DNA of 62,000 nt from Owenia fusiformis (Eukaryota; Annelida; Polychaeta; Sabellida; Oweniidae). The notes beneath the pieces are model-generated. The model ran no database searches. It was not told where the DNA came from and saw nothing but the letters and a program-made list of their open reading frames with translations. Each line of letters opens with the position of its first letter. The first letter of the stretch is position 1. Of this stretch, positions 1 to 11,383 are shown in pieces. The position numbers were made by a program, and so were the translations under genes. The stretch spans positions 14,626,020 through 14,688,019 of the forward strand of contig CAIIXF020000012.1 of the NCBI GenBank assembly GCA_903813345.2, written 5' to 3'.

Positions 1-491
1 TATACGCACTTCGGGAAATTCAATCTGCAACAAACAATCACCCATTAGTAAAATAACATGCGATAATGATAATATAAAAGGAAAACCATGTACATAGGAA
101 TCGGGACTGTAAATATGTTAAATGAAGCGTCGCCTGGTTTCATTTAGGAGAAGTAGTAAGTAAGTAAAAATACACATTTTCTATAGAAATTGCTCAAAAT
201 TGACCAAAGCATAGATGGATGTATTCAGAAAATACTGTGCAGTCTAATTATACATCTTTAAACTGTTAAAATAGCAGTTCCTCTTTCAGGATTGTCATTT
301 AACAAACATTTGTTAATGTTTTTTTCACTTGAACGGTTTCAAATGATGTATGAATATGCACAGAAAGCCATGTACCATAGATAAATGCAAACTAGAGCAT
401 ATCTAAGAAAGAACGGAAAACACTAGAAATGAAGACAGTGTTGTATAAAGCTTCTTAATAATACGTCCAGTATGATAAAATAACAAACTAC
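1..491. other. Presumed intron 3' of the discoidin exon
   Basis: AT-rich sequence with no coding signal that I can support. On the minus strand it follows a clear splice donor (CAG|GTAGTTTG, last exon base 492), so it is probably intron. The next discoidin exon would lie beyond the left edge of the window. Confidence 0.5.
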
Positions 492-1757
492 CTGAATATA
501 TGGATTGACATCATTCACATTTGCAAGCCAAGCTCCGTACAAATAACCTGGATTTCCTTCATGGATGAGATAATCAACGATTCCTCTATGGGCCCCGTAC
601 GAACCTGGCGAATTTGTATAGTCTGAGGACGATGAGATAATGACATGGTCATCTCCTTTCACGAGAGGATAGAGACAGTCTTCATTACGACATCCAAGTA
701 CGCCAATTCGCATACTTATCGCACCCGACCACGTTTTTGGGATGATTCTAATGTATTTGGCTTTTGTTTCTGGAATTGTTTGCTCCATTTTGTCATCATT
801 ATTTGAGTTACCTGTAACGATGCCCCCTTCTTGGTTAAAGGTTGCACCATCGACACTATGTTCAATAGTGTATGTCGTAACCCATTCACCCCTCATATGA
901 GCGCCTTGTGTTATGATCCCACGAATTGTCCAAAGTTCAGGAAATTCCGCTTGCCACCATTGCGATGCATCGAACACCCCTGCCTTCCACCCACCATAAT
1001 ATAAACGGTTAATCGAAGTGGGTTCTATTGTAGGTGTATCCATGTAAGACCTGTATGCTCCATAGATCACATGGTCATTTCCGAAGGTCGTTGACACTGT
1101 GAGGGACACCATCGGGTCATTCTTAAGCCCGGTATACACCAATGGGGCAAGTTGGGACCTCCATAGACTTAACATTGCGTGGGACCTCGTGGGACCTTTT
1201 GGGATTTTGCCCCATGAAGTCCGTGGGACTCCATGGGACTCCGTGGGATTTTGCCCCATCTTGCCCCATCGAGTCCCACGAGGTCCCATGAGGTCCCATG
1301 AAGTCCCACGTGGGACTCGGTGGGATTCGATGGGACTCGATGGGGCAAGATGGGGCAAAATCCCACGGAGTCCCATGGAGTCCCATCGAGAATGAACATG
1401 TTCATTCTTTCCATGGGGCATCGTGGGATTTTCGATCATATGACGTGTTGTGTGAAGCCCGACATACACCAATGGGGCACGGTGGGATTTGATGGGACTC
1501 CATGGGGCTTGATGGGACTCCATGGGGCACGATGGGGCAAAGTCATCAAGGTCCCATGGGAATTCGTGGGATTCGATGGGGCAAATTGGGATTCGATGGG
1601 GCAAGATGGGACTCGATGGGGCAAGATAGGACTCGATGGGGCAAGTGGGATTTTGCCCCATTGGTGTATACCGGGCTTTAACTAAGGAATCATTGCATAC
1701 ATGTGATCCATATGCGCATTGGAAATCGAGCCATCTTAACATGGACAACACAAGTAC
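492..1757 (-). CDS. F5/8 type C (discoidin) domain protein, partial, exon interrupted by a TTAA element
   Basis: The minus-strand exon encodes one whole and one partial F5/8C (coagulation factor 5/8 C-terminal, discoidin-like) domain. These are secreted or cell-surface modules that bind lipids, glycans or matrix. The first domain has the features GAYRSYMD, GGWKAGVFDASQWWQAEF, IRGIITQGA and YIRIIPKTW; the second begins after CRNEDCLYPLVKGDDHVI and is cut at the donor at 491-490. The two domain starts align residue for residue over 28 positions (LVKNDPMV... against LVKGDDHV...) only if the repeat at 1127-1677 is skipped, so the coding exon runs across that insertion. The insertion is stop-free on this strand. 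A possible acceptor lies near 1757 (GTTAAG|A). A second possible acceptor (CTCACAG) just before 1096 would drop the N-terminal part of the domain. The other exons are off window or uncertain. The family call is firm; the gene boundaries are not. Confidence 0.75.
1123..1681. mobile_element. TTAA-flanked foldback element inside the discoidin exon
   Basis: A roughly 551-bp insert is bounded by TTAA at 1123-1126 and 1678-1681, with terminal inverted repeats of about 26 bp (left starts GCCCGGTATACACCAATGGG). One extra base lies between the right repeat and its TTAA. The interior is a minisatellite built from units such as GATGGGGCAAGATGGGACTC in both orientations. It includes the small palindrome AATGAACATGTTCATT near 1391-1406 and a degenerate internal copy of the terminal repeat near 1453-1480. 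No transposase is present. TTAA duplication is typical of piggyBac-like elements, so this is probably a non-autonomous relative; the superfamily is inferred from the target site only. Confidence 0.75.
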
Positions 1758-2179
1758 ATTTGCGATTTTATCCATTTCTTAGCTTTACATATCCGGTAGC
1801 CCCAGTTAAGATAATAATTTTATTCTGGCATTTTGTACTCCGGTAAATCGTAATATAAATGACATATGTATTAATCAATGAAGTATGTGAACACAATAAG
1901 GCCATGTATAGCTGAACTTCAGATCTATCACCCCATGTACATCCAGACATGAAACAATCACGATGCAACACTTTGCAATAGTTACTGGGCATGCACAATT
2001 CCCAGAACACACTGTTTGCTTACATAGAATATAATAGAGAATATCAGTTGTCAATAGCAATATCATGCATACAAAATTTAAAATGTCTAAGTAACAAAAG
2101 CAATTTGTTATCAATTAAATTGTGTATTTGGGGAATGAAACATTAATTTAAATGTAAAATCATGATCGCGTGTACTTAC

Positions 2180-2216
2180 TCGTTCACATAATCAGGCACG
2201 AAGCCTGGGGCGAAGC
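2180..2216 (-). CDS. Candidate 37-nt exon
   Basis: On the minus strand a TACTAAC branch-like motif and CACCCAG acceptor precede 37 nt that read FAPGFVPDYVNE in the single open frame and end at a GTAAGT donor. It enters in phase 1 and leaves in phase 2. Joined to the acceptor near 1757 it would continue into the discoidin exon as VNE-WLDFQC, and joined upstream to the exon at 5269-5284 the phase also fits. The exon contains a 12-bp direct repeat (GAAGCCTGGG-like), so chance is possible. Confidence 0.3.
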
Positions 2217-2289
2217 CTGGGTGCATTATCAGATTTAGAGTTGGTTAGTACATGCATGAATGTTTTTACATTGTACCCAATATAGAATA

Positions 2290-2395
2290 TATTCTTTATT
2301 GCAATTTAAACATGACTTAGGTACATCACTGTGGCTAGTCGATCTATGTGGATGCAGTCAGGCACATGTAATGTTTCGTGAGTACCCGCCTCTGT
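2290..2395 (+). repeat. Dispersed repeat, inverted partner at about 5305-5425
   Basis: About 90 bp around GTGGCTAGTCGATCTATGTG reappears in inverted orientation near 5340-5380, with flanking similarity on both sides. The two copies lie 3 kb apart. They could be termini of one element or two copies of a short repeat. Confidence 0.6.
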
Positions 2396-2924
2396 ACTTT
2401 TCAATGGAAGAATTTTGCACCTCTGTTTGAATAATCTATATTTACTCATCCGTGTATATCATACTTCATTGATTTAGAAAACCAAAGCTACGCTATAAAC
2501 ACACATTCTCTGATATTTATACGGAGAATAGAAAACTCAAACGAGTTCACTCGACCAGTTTTATCATCTCGCTCATAGCTGTGAGAAGGTCTGTATAATT
2601 TGCCATAGGTTTACCTTGTAATGGGGAATAAAAAATTCAAGTGATATAATTATTTCACATACACAAATATGTCTGTGTGAAGTAAAATACAAATACAATG
2701 CGTTCTATAATATTTTTGGAGCTATGTTATGAAATATCCGCTTTAAAAAAGCAATTTAATTATGATGTATCATGTGGATTAATAGACGTTCCGATTGGAT
2801 TCATTGAACAGACTGGCTAGGTTTCAATTGAATCATTTTGAATGTGTGTATTTTTAATATTTTAATCCACAGTGTCCAAAAACAATAATAATGCTATATT
2901 GGTAATTGGAAAGATTCCACTTAC

Positions 2925-3087
2925 CACGATTTCAAAAAATTGTAAATAGATAATATTATTCTAGAATTATGGTCATTTGTCTCAAGGAATCTGGAGGCTC
3001 GTTCAGCAGAGCTGACAAAATCATCAAGATTTACGGATGGTCCATCTGTTGGCTGCTCATTGTCACTTTCAAGGAATGTTAATGGCT
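2925..3087 (-). CDS. Candidate internal exon, unknown protein
   Basis: This 163-nt minus-strand stretch lies between a TTTCAG acceptor and a GTAAGTGG donor and has one fully open frame. The product is acidic and helical in look, with the stretches PLTFLESDNEQPTDGPSVN, LDDFVSSAERASRFLETND and RIILSIYNFLKS. It enters in phase 1 and leaves in phase 2. The short exon at 5269-5284 ends in phase 1, so the two join cleanly as MTANR-E-PLTFL. I do not recognise the family. The next exon downstream is not identified: joining to the acceptor near 1757 would create a stop, so this exon and the 37-nt exon at 2180-2216 (same phases) may be alternatives or belong to different genes. Confidence 0.45.
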
Positions 3088-3099
3088 CTGAAACTTGTA

Positions 3100-5268
3100 A
3101 CCTTGCCCAAGTCGGTATTTATTTACTTATCTGATCTTGAATTATTACCACCTTGTACAATCCAATGCATCATCGCTGATATTATGCTAAGTTACTCAGC
3201 GGTTCCGAGATTCCCATAATACCTAGGCTACCTAAGGGTATCGCAAAACCATATTGATTGACAATATGGACATGGACACAACGTGTGACTTCAGGCTGAT
3301 TGACCAATCAAAACGTTATCAGCTTGACCTGCATTAAAAAAGCAAACTACCCATCTAGGACTTGAAATTCAATGATCTGATCGAGTGTTTCTTGAGAGTT
3401 TTAATATATTATGTTATTAAATGTACATTTGAATGTAGGCAGTCATTAATACTCGTCTAAATGAAATCATGCAATTCAATGTTGATTCAAATCAAAACTG
3501 AATTTGCGATGGAAATGCATTAAGACCTAGTCCGACAATGTAGGGCCGTCGTTGATTTGTCAAATTTTACCGACAAAAACATTGGGTTGGTAAAGCACGT
3601 GGCTTTCTCTTGGGTACAAGGCGGTCATAATAGAAATCAAGATAAGTAAAAGAGACCGACTTGGGCAAGGATATGAAATTTGATTTGTGGGTATTCCAGT
3701 GGGTCGATGGGTCTTTTGCTCTGAATTCACTTCATTGCCGTACCTAATTTCAACATTTCCATTGTCATCATTACATGTTATGGACCCGTTTTTCAAATTA
3801 ACATTAATAGCGATAAAACCATAGTTTTTTAGCCTATGGGATCGCCCAGGCGTCCGTCCGTTTGTCCGTCAGTTCGTCCGTTGGTCCGTCTGTCTGTCAA
3901 CATTGGCTGCACAAATTAAAACTGCTATCTGGATTGAGTCATTTCCACATTCATTTTATGCAAATCCATAATGTCTATTTGACCTATCATTGCCATTTCC
4001 AAAGTTCAGCCGGTTTCCAAGAAATTGCTGATTTTTAAATTTCGAGAAAAATCGATCTGATGATAGCCTTATAGAAAGTCAAGAGAGGTGAAGAAAAGAT
4101 TGAAAAAATACCAGTCCAGTCCAGGTCCAGGTCCAAGTCAAGGTCCAGTTCAGGCCCAAATCCAGATCTAGGTCTAATCAGGTTTAATCTTGGTCAAAGG
4201 TCAAGAACTATATATGTCAAATCCAGCACTTTGTCATTTTTTCAATTTTTTCAGTCGTCCTTTAATATTTTTGCTCCGTTTTTTTAATCATGTTCCTTGG
4301 AAAAAGCTAATCCCTACAGGCAAGTTGTTTTGATCACTTTTACCGTTTTTGAGATATGGCATCCGAAAAGTTGATCACAATAAAAAAGTTCTTGGAATTC
4401 AATGTAAGAGTTATGTGTAGAATTGTCCAAGGAATCCGAATCTGCAAACCAGATTTTGATCCGACTTCCGGTTCGGAAGTTATGGCATTTTTGAAATCTC
4501 AAAAATCGCTATTTTGGTATCCCATGTTAAGTCAATGGGGCTTGAGAAAATTATTAATTGTAACATCACAACACTAGATACAGCTTGGATGCAGCCAACT
4601 TAATAAGAATCTACAATAGAAGCCGTCCTCAAAATCTACTTCCCATTCAAAATTTGGACACTAAAAGGCCTAGGTCAAAATCTAGGTCAAATTCATAGTT
4701 TTTCCTTTGACTACAACAAATCATATCTGAACCAACAACAAAGGACTCATCTTTTATTGACCTCATATTTACCAATACTTTTGTTTGAAAATCAGGATAT
4801 ACATTCCTCTGAAGGTTCTACACTGCGTGAGCACAGGACCGTGGGTCCTTTTTAGCATCTGTAATGGCATTTTCCAGTTGATGGGTTTATATATAGTATT
4901 TTCAATTTTTCATTAGGGTGTCTTTAGACTACTTCTAATGGGGTGGCTAATTACTTTACTGAATGAGGAATGTTTATCCAAACAATGGATACAAAGAAAA
5001 TCTGGCCAGTTGTCCATCAGTAAATAAATCATCATGATAAAAGTAAAATTTATTAAAGCATCCATTTGTTACCGTTCTGAATCCAAATGATACATAGGTG
5101 CATCCATTTTATACATATATGTTGACGTTTACGAAATGTTTTTCAAATATCTTCCCTATAACAGGAATATGGTAGCTGAAACTTTCACACATTGTCATAC
5201 TATGTATATTGAATATGTATGCAAGATTTCAAGTCACGATATTAAGTAGAAACTCTGAGATCACTTAC
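3100..5268. repeat. Intergenic or intronic DNA with a GTCCGTC-type repeat
   Basis: No coding region that I can support. Near 3820-3900 is a TTTTTAGCCTATGGGATCGCC start followed by GTCCGTCCGTTTGTCCGTC, a pattern of dispersed repeats common in marine invertebrate genomes. A GGTCCA-rich simple stretch lies at about 4110-4190. Scattered short open frames here look like chance. Confidence 0.5.
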
Positions 5269-5284
5269 CTCGATTTGCTGTCAT
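5269..5284 (-). CDS. Candidate first coding exon (MTANR...)
   Basis: On the minus strand AAAAAT-ATG opens a 16-nt coding stretch (M-T-A-N-R plus one base) that ends at the strong donor GAG|GTAAGTGA. It leaves in phase 1, which fits the exon at 2925-3087 and also the one at 2180-2216. The inverted copy of the 2.3-kb repeat lies just upstream, where the 5' UTR would be. Evidence is splice signal and phase only. Confidence 0.35.
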
Positions 5285-5429
5285 ATTTTTGCAATGATCC
5301 CATTCCCTATAATGTACGCGAGTACCCACAATACATTACATATAAATGACTGCATCCACATAGATCGACTAGCCACAGTGACATAATAAGTACATAAAAA
5401 CATTGCAAAAACATTGAGATTGCATTGTA

Positions 5430-6337
5430 TATAAAACTTTGGATTTAATGATTTAAAGAAATAAATACATGAAACGGACATTTAAAAAAGAGGCTCTATG
5501 CCATAGGATAGCACAATCAAGACCCCTCTGGACTCTTTTGCATATTGAGTTTCACCACATATATACCCATCTACTTACTAAAGAAGAAGTCCCAAAATCC
5601 CCCTCTTTCAGTGCTAATTTTGCGATTGTGCTGGTCGATCTAATTATTTTCGAAGAAATTAATTCAATCTGAAGTTTATCATAAACCTGATTGGCTGCCT
5701 GGTTCAAGGCGCTTGTGGGCGCTTTTGTGACTCAATAGTATAGTTTCCATATAGCTTTTGAAATCTCGCTAAATCTCGTTTTTCGTGAGATTTTAAGAGA
5801 CTTGCATATTAGACCTCTAATGACTTACATTACCTTCTTTTAAATGGCATATTTGAATTCAGTGAAATGTTTTCTCCTTTAATAGCTTTGATTTACACAG
5901 TTATGTAGTTTGAATAATTTTCTATAGCAATTTAAAAAAACTTGGGCCAAATGTCCATAGATGCAATGCTAAAATTCTTTAAATCCGTGGATTATTTGTA
6001 TGTCAATCAACTTTTGCATGTTTAATCACATCATGTACATAAACAGGGTCATCATGTGGTATATCATTCAAGTTTTATACAGATTCAACAAACACACTTT
6101 GATAAATCATGTAATTAAGCCACTTTTCCAAGATTTTAGCATGTAAATGAATGGAGCTCTAGCCCAAGTTAAAAGCTGAATAAAAGATGGCAGCACGAGA
6201 TTTCATTGATTTTTCTGCTATTTAGAAACTATCCTATTGGGCAAAGGCATAAACGAAGTGAAAACTGAATTCGAGTTGAACAAAACCGCATCCGTACAGC
6301 CTTTACTCAAGAAAGGTACAGTCTTATTGGGATCCCT
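5430..6337. other. Non-coding AT-rich stretch
   Basis: I see no gene, RNA or clear repeat structure here. The few short open frames show no protein-like composition. Confidence 0.5.
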
Positions 6338-7608
6338 TTAAAGGGACCCAACACCATGGTCACATGATCAGTCGTGTGGAGGTAAGCTCCCAGTTGAAAT
6401 AAAAGCACTGTCCTCCTTTGGTTTCTGTGAAAAGTAGCTAATACCCTCATGTATTGGTCAGTTTGTGTGTCACATGACTAATCCATACAATATGCTTCAT
6501 TCAACATATATTATGCTATTGAGCTGCATATATAAACAGTACTTTGCAACTAAGGTCATACAGTATACTTACCCCTTGCAAATTGTAATTTATTGAATTC
6601 ACAGTAAACCCATCAATTTTTAAGAAAACAAAGAATATTGTTCTCATGGATCTATTATTTATGTTAGACTAACTATGAAAATATAAATATGAAATAATAT
6701 GTTAGCTTGAAGTCATATATAAGATGAAAATATATGTTCATGCATTTGCATTTTTCCAAAGGGAATATTCCCATGTAAGTAAACACAGGTGCAGTATATA
6801 ATTTATATGTATATCTATGTCATCTGTCTATACATGCGCGTATAGCCTAGTGTTACATGTGAACAAGATGGTTCTGGAAAGAAATGAGCGTGGCAGATTT
6901 GCTGAAAAGCCACATATACCACAAAAGCAAGACCAATTTGAAAGTAAGTTCATTATTCTCAAGGGTACACTTCAAGTGAAAGCTACATTGCTACAGGGTG
7001 GCCTATCATTCTGAGACAAATGTATTATCCAACGATTGTGATTTTCGAAGCTAAAATATGATATCTTGAGCAGATGGAAATACATTCCCATGAGATATGT
7101 ATATATAGTCAAAAGTGATAACTATTTATTGAGTGTAATGAAATGTATCCTTCGCTAACTGCTTTTGTTTGAGATAATTATCATGAAATATTTTTTAATT
7201 AATTTTTATGTGTGTCATTGATCCTTATCCACCCTGTAGTCTGGTGTTTGTAGAGCATTGCGACTCGTACAACTTATTCTCACAAATATCAAACCTCATT
7301 TACTAATTAATTTTTTGTGTGAATATGAAGAGTCCAAGCATTGCTTTTTTATGTTTATTGTATAGCTATATTTAGCCTTGATATCCATGATTTTTTAAAA
7401 CAAAATCTCACCGTTAGATTTCGAGCTATTCATGTTTACTCATTTTTCTAATTGGAAAACAATGCAAATCTAATTTTTTTCAAAAGAAAAAAATTGAAAT
7501 TCTAAGACGGTGAAAAATCATTAAAAAATACACAGATTCAGAATCCGGCAAGCATTTTCCCTTATTCCTCTCCGTTAAGAAGTTTTGTAAGGTGTTGGAT
7601 CCCTTTAA
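6338..7608 (+). mobile_element. Non-autonomous TTAA element, copy 1
   Basis: About 1.27 kb is bounded by TTAA at 6338-6341 and 7605-7608 with short terminal inverted repeats (AGGGACCCAACACC at left, reverse of AGGGATCCAACACC at right). A second copy in inverted orientation occupies 17263-19001 and matches along nearly the whole length. No transposase-like frame is visible. The TTAA target and AGGG-type termini suggest a piggyBac-type non-autonomous element. Confidence 0.8.
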
Positions 7609-8007
7609 GGACTTATAAAATTTCATGAAAACGCAATTATAGATTTTTGAAAAAAAAAGTTCAAAATATTCTTGACTGATATGTGTATTTTCATTTTCTT
7701 GAAAAAATATAGTGAATATTTTTGTAAAAAATATGATTTTTGGCCCATTTCTGTAACCACTCCCATCATGGCAGATTATTTGTGAAATTTAGTGTTCTTT
7801 AGAAAATGTAGTAAATAAAGCCTTAAAAACAATTTTCAAGTATTATTTAAGTGAATTATGCATAATGTAATCCCTACTGAAATGTATCCAGCAGATTTAT
7901 GTGATGATGCATGATATGTGGCATAAAAAGGGATTATAATCCAGACCCCCATTATTTACCCTTCTCAATTGAATAGAACCATGGTTCATTGAATGGACAA
8001 ATTCACT

Positions 8008-8112
8008 GTGAGCTATGTTCTCCACCACTTTTATTTTTAGCTGTGCAGATCTAAAATTGAATTAGGCAACATTTTCAGTTGCAAAAAAAGTGGTGGAGAA
8101 CATAGCTCATAT
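8008..8112. mobile_element. Short hairpin MITE
   Basis: Two 23-bp arms, GAGCTATGTTCTCCACCACT near 8010 and its exact reverse complement ending near 8110, enclose about 55 bp. The size and structure fit a miniature inverted-repeat element. Confidence 0.65.
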
Positions 8113-9656
8113 AGTTTTTTGGACTTCTTTGGTATTTTTCTAAACATTACTGCCACCATTTTGGATACAATGCCACCTATTTGGGAGTTGCCAGACATGA
8201 AGGCTATCAATTTTCAAAAGGTGACTCTCTCCATGATGCCAAAGACTTGCCTTTATCCGAGGATAGTGAAACTGACATGGAATAGTTTTAAAATAACAAA
8301 AATATCTGTTAGGGGTTGGGTCAAAACATCGATGTCGAAAAACGTAATTAATTTCATTAGGGGGAGGGGGTCAAACACTGATTTCATTAGGTGACGGACA
8401 TTGATTTTCGTTTTCCTAGGAATTTCAATTTTCAAGATTTTTGGTTTTGTTACAAGGGGGAGGGGGGTGGTTTAGACCTAAATAAATTAATTACGTGTTT
8501 TTTTGATGGACATCGATATTTTGACCAGACCCCTTTGAAACTGTACATTCAACTTTCAGCAACTGTACCTATTGGTACCCATAGAAATTCAATAAATACT
8601 AATATGTTGTATCAAAGCTTTAGAATATTAATATCAAATATATTACAATACAATATTTTGACAGTATACCAGTACATGTGTTTTGACTAAAAAATTTTCA
8701 AACATTTTCCTTGTGTTAAGTATGGTGTAGATACTACTCAAAGGCTATCAAGATACCTATTCCCCATGAAAATAAATGTAAAGTCAGGTTTAACTCATGA
8801 TTTTATTTTATTTAGGTATGTTTAAGGAAATTACTTGATCATTAGATTGATTTTACCAACTTGACCTTTTTGCACCCAGTGACCTCATTGGCTCATCATT
8901 TGACCTAATTTTGAAATATTTTTGTGAAGTACATTTGTGAGGATACTCTAGATGCAAAATAAGTTTGATTCTGATGGGGGCAGAAAAGGGGGTCTGTTGG
9001 GACGGTACCTTTCAGAATCTGGATTAGAACTGCTCGAATATCACATCGATTCGTGCATCTGGTAGGTTTTGGAATTTTTGAAAAACAGTATGCATTGACG
9101 TTTTCATATCTTTAAATGGTAGCTATAGTTCTAACCCAATGTTTATTTTTTATGTTTATTATGATTCCACGACGGTGGACCTCACTCGACGGTATTTTAA
9201 TTCACAGCGGACGCTCTTATTATTCGTGACTATCCAACGATGAATAATTAAAACAATGACGCACGAAATAAAATTCCGTATGAATTGATGTCAGTGTGCC
9301 ATCTTTTCACCGTTTAGAAATGAAACCATCTAACACAAATGAAAAATGAATAATTGAAACAATGGTGAACATACATCTTGAGATATATTTTACAACATTA
9401 ATTTCTATATTCATGTAAATTGACGTAATGCCCGAGTACACTCTTTGCTCCATTTAGAAATAAACAAATAAATGATGAATAATTTAATCTGAATGATAAC
9501 GCAGAAACAGTGGTTTCATGCAAACATGTAAAACTTTGTAGAGTTCGATAAGTACTTTCTACGAAAAATAGAGTTCAATAAGTACTTTCAACGAATTTCT
9601 AATATGGATATAATTCAAACAAAATACAACTATGCATGGTATTATTCAGATATATA
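8113..9656. other. Non-coding stretch
   Basis: No supported gene. A 30-bp tandem duplication (GAGTTCGATAAGTACTTTCT and GAGTTCAATAAGTACTTTCA) sits at about 9538-9597. Open frames at about 8119-8690 have an unlikely composition and no splice context. Confidence 0.5.
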
Positions 9657-9883
9657 CACTGTTGCTCATCAATATGGAATATTTTATAGATATGAAGTGT
9701 TCGATGGAATTTCTACAAAATGATAACATTTTGATGAAAATTTGTAATGTGTTCTTATTCCCTCATCAGTTTTGCATATAAAACTGTAATCAGTTGTAAT
9801 CATTTTGCACACTTTATAAAAAATTAATTTATAGTTGGAAGTGTTTTTAGAAGGCAAGCCCCATAGAATAAGCGAAAAGGAGC

Positions 9884-10970
9884 ATGGCAGGTCATAGGGA
9901 TGGCGCTCTATGGCATGAAACAAATTGCCATTGCCAGGACCCTAGGGACGTTTCAGGAACAGTCTCTAAAATTCTGCAGTGGTACCAACGGCACTGGAAT
10001 GTGACTCCAGGTCACAGCAATAGTAGCCATAGAGATAAAAATGTAAGAAAAGACCACCACCTGCTACATTTATGTCATCAAAATCGCTTTACGTCAACCA
10101 GTAGTCTACGAAATGAATGGCTGTCTCACCTCAAACACCGTGTTCCAGAGCTATAGACAACCAGTGATTTCTTTATAACGGATGCAAGGCCATGAGACCT
10201 TTAAAGAGACCACGGCTGACTGATCATAACAAAGAAACGTGCCTTCAATGGGCAGGAAAGCACCAAAACGTTGGACCTAATCCTTGGTGTCATATGACAG
10301 CATGTGAAGAAATAAGATATGTCCTCCCGCACAAAGTTTAGAATTGTATTCGTTTCTGTCGTAGACCAGGGGGAAGAGACAATAAGGACACTTACTGCTG
10401 TGGCAGTCCATGAAGGCGACCCTATTTATGTTTGGAGCAGTATTACAGAGGTTGTTTGGAGCAGTACTACAGAAGTTGCACCCCCTTCGTGATTCCCAAA
10501 CACAATGTCAGAGTAAATTGACCTTTTGGACCTCCATCAAGTACCACATGTAAACAGAGTGTTTTGGGGCAACATTCAACTGCAGAATGATCATGCTGTT
10601 GCATATGCCAGTGGCATCGTGTTGGATTACACCAGGGCAGGGAGCAGTACTACAGAAGTTGCACCCCCTTCGTGATTCCCAAACATAATGTCAGAGCAAA
10701 TTGACCCTTTGGACCTCCATCAAGTACCACATGTAAACCGAGTGTTTTGGGGCAACATTCAACTGCAGAATGATCATGCTGTTGCATATGCCAGTGGCAT
10801 CGTGTTGGATTACACCAGGGCAGGCAATGTGGACCAGCTACCATGGGCACAAAAGTCAGCCAATCAGGCTAATGCAGAGCAAATGTGGGACGACCTTGGA
10901 AATGAGATTCGTGACTTGGACCCCCACCTCAAAATTTAGACACGTTACGCACTGTCCAGATTGAGGAATG
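9884..10970 (+). pseudogene. Tc1-type transposase remnant
   Basis: Fragments of a DDE transposase are spread over two or more frames with stops. The catalytic DNAPxH region is decayed (LQNDHAVAYASGIVLDY), and the SPDLNPIE block is altered to SANQANAEQ, so it cannot be active. It lies centrally between the terminal repeats of the surrounding element, as expected. Confidence 0.8.
10461..10826 (+). repeat. 183-bp tandem duplication inside the Tc1 remnant
   Basis: GCAGTACTACAGAAGTTGCA starts at 10461 and again at 10644. The two 183-bp units differ at only a few bases, so this duplication is much younger than the decay of the transposase around it. Confidence 0.9.
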
Positions 10971-11383
10971 GGGCCTTATTTCACTTAGAAAGGTCAGATG
11001 TTTCATTCAATGTAGGGTTGATGCTCTGATTGCAGCACAAAGCGGACATAACGCATATAAGTGCTATCATTGGAAAGAGGACACTTCAATCTTCATAACC
11101 AGATGTTTATTTTGTTTGATCTGTTTTACATGACAATTTGGATCGGGGTGTTTTGAAAATGCAAAAATTCTTAGCGTACCCCTGTTTGAATAACAGTAAT
11201 TTTCTAAACTTAAATGTGAATATTTTTTATCTAAAAAATGTTGATTTGTAGATGAAATATGTATTTATGATTTGCATAGAAAATAAATGTCTGAATCAAC
11301 TCCAAATAAATGTACTCTAACTTAAAAATTTGAATTCTGAGCTGCCAAATCTAATATTCCATATTTATGAGCAACAGTGTAGT

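Larger units (their letters stand above)
9657..11379 (+). mobile_element. Degenerate Tc1/mariner transposon
   Basis: The element is flanked by TA and has near-matching terminal inverted repeats of about 28 bp (start CACTGTTGCTCATCAATATG). Inside is a broken transposase in the plus direction. An N-terminal helix-turn-helix-like stretch (GTVSKILQWYQRHWNVTP, then LLHLCHQNRFTSTSSLRNEW) lies at about 9940-10160. A middle part (KRPRLTDHNKETCLQWAGKH) follows at about 10190-10390. The C-terminal catalytic region is recognisable from NVDQLPWAQKSANQANAEQM and WDDLG at about 10826-10920, matching the Tc1 LPWPARSPDLNPIE...WD pattern with catalytic residues lost. Stops and frame changes separate the parts. 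A 183-bp tandem duplication interrupts it. Confidence 0.85.

Noticed and set aside
1099-1685. Several overlapping open frames on both strands with PWDSMG-like repeats
   Set aside because: They are products of the minisatellite in the TTAA element. Only the minus frame continuous with the F5/8C domain is of interest.
8119-8690. Two plus-strand open frames of 90-100 codons
   Set aside because: Low-complexity, G-tract-interrupted sequence with no homology that I can see and no splice context.
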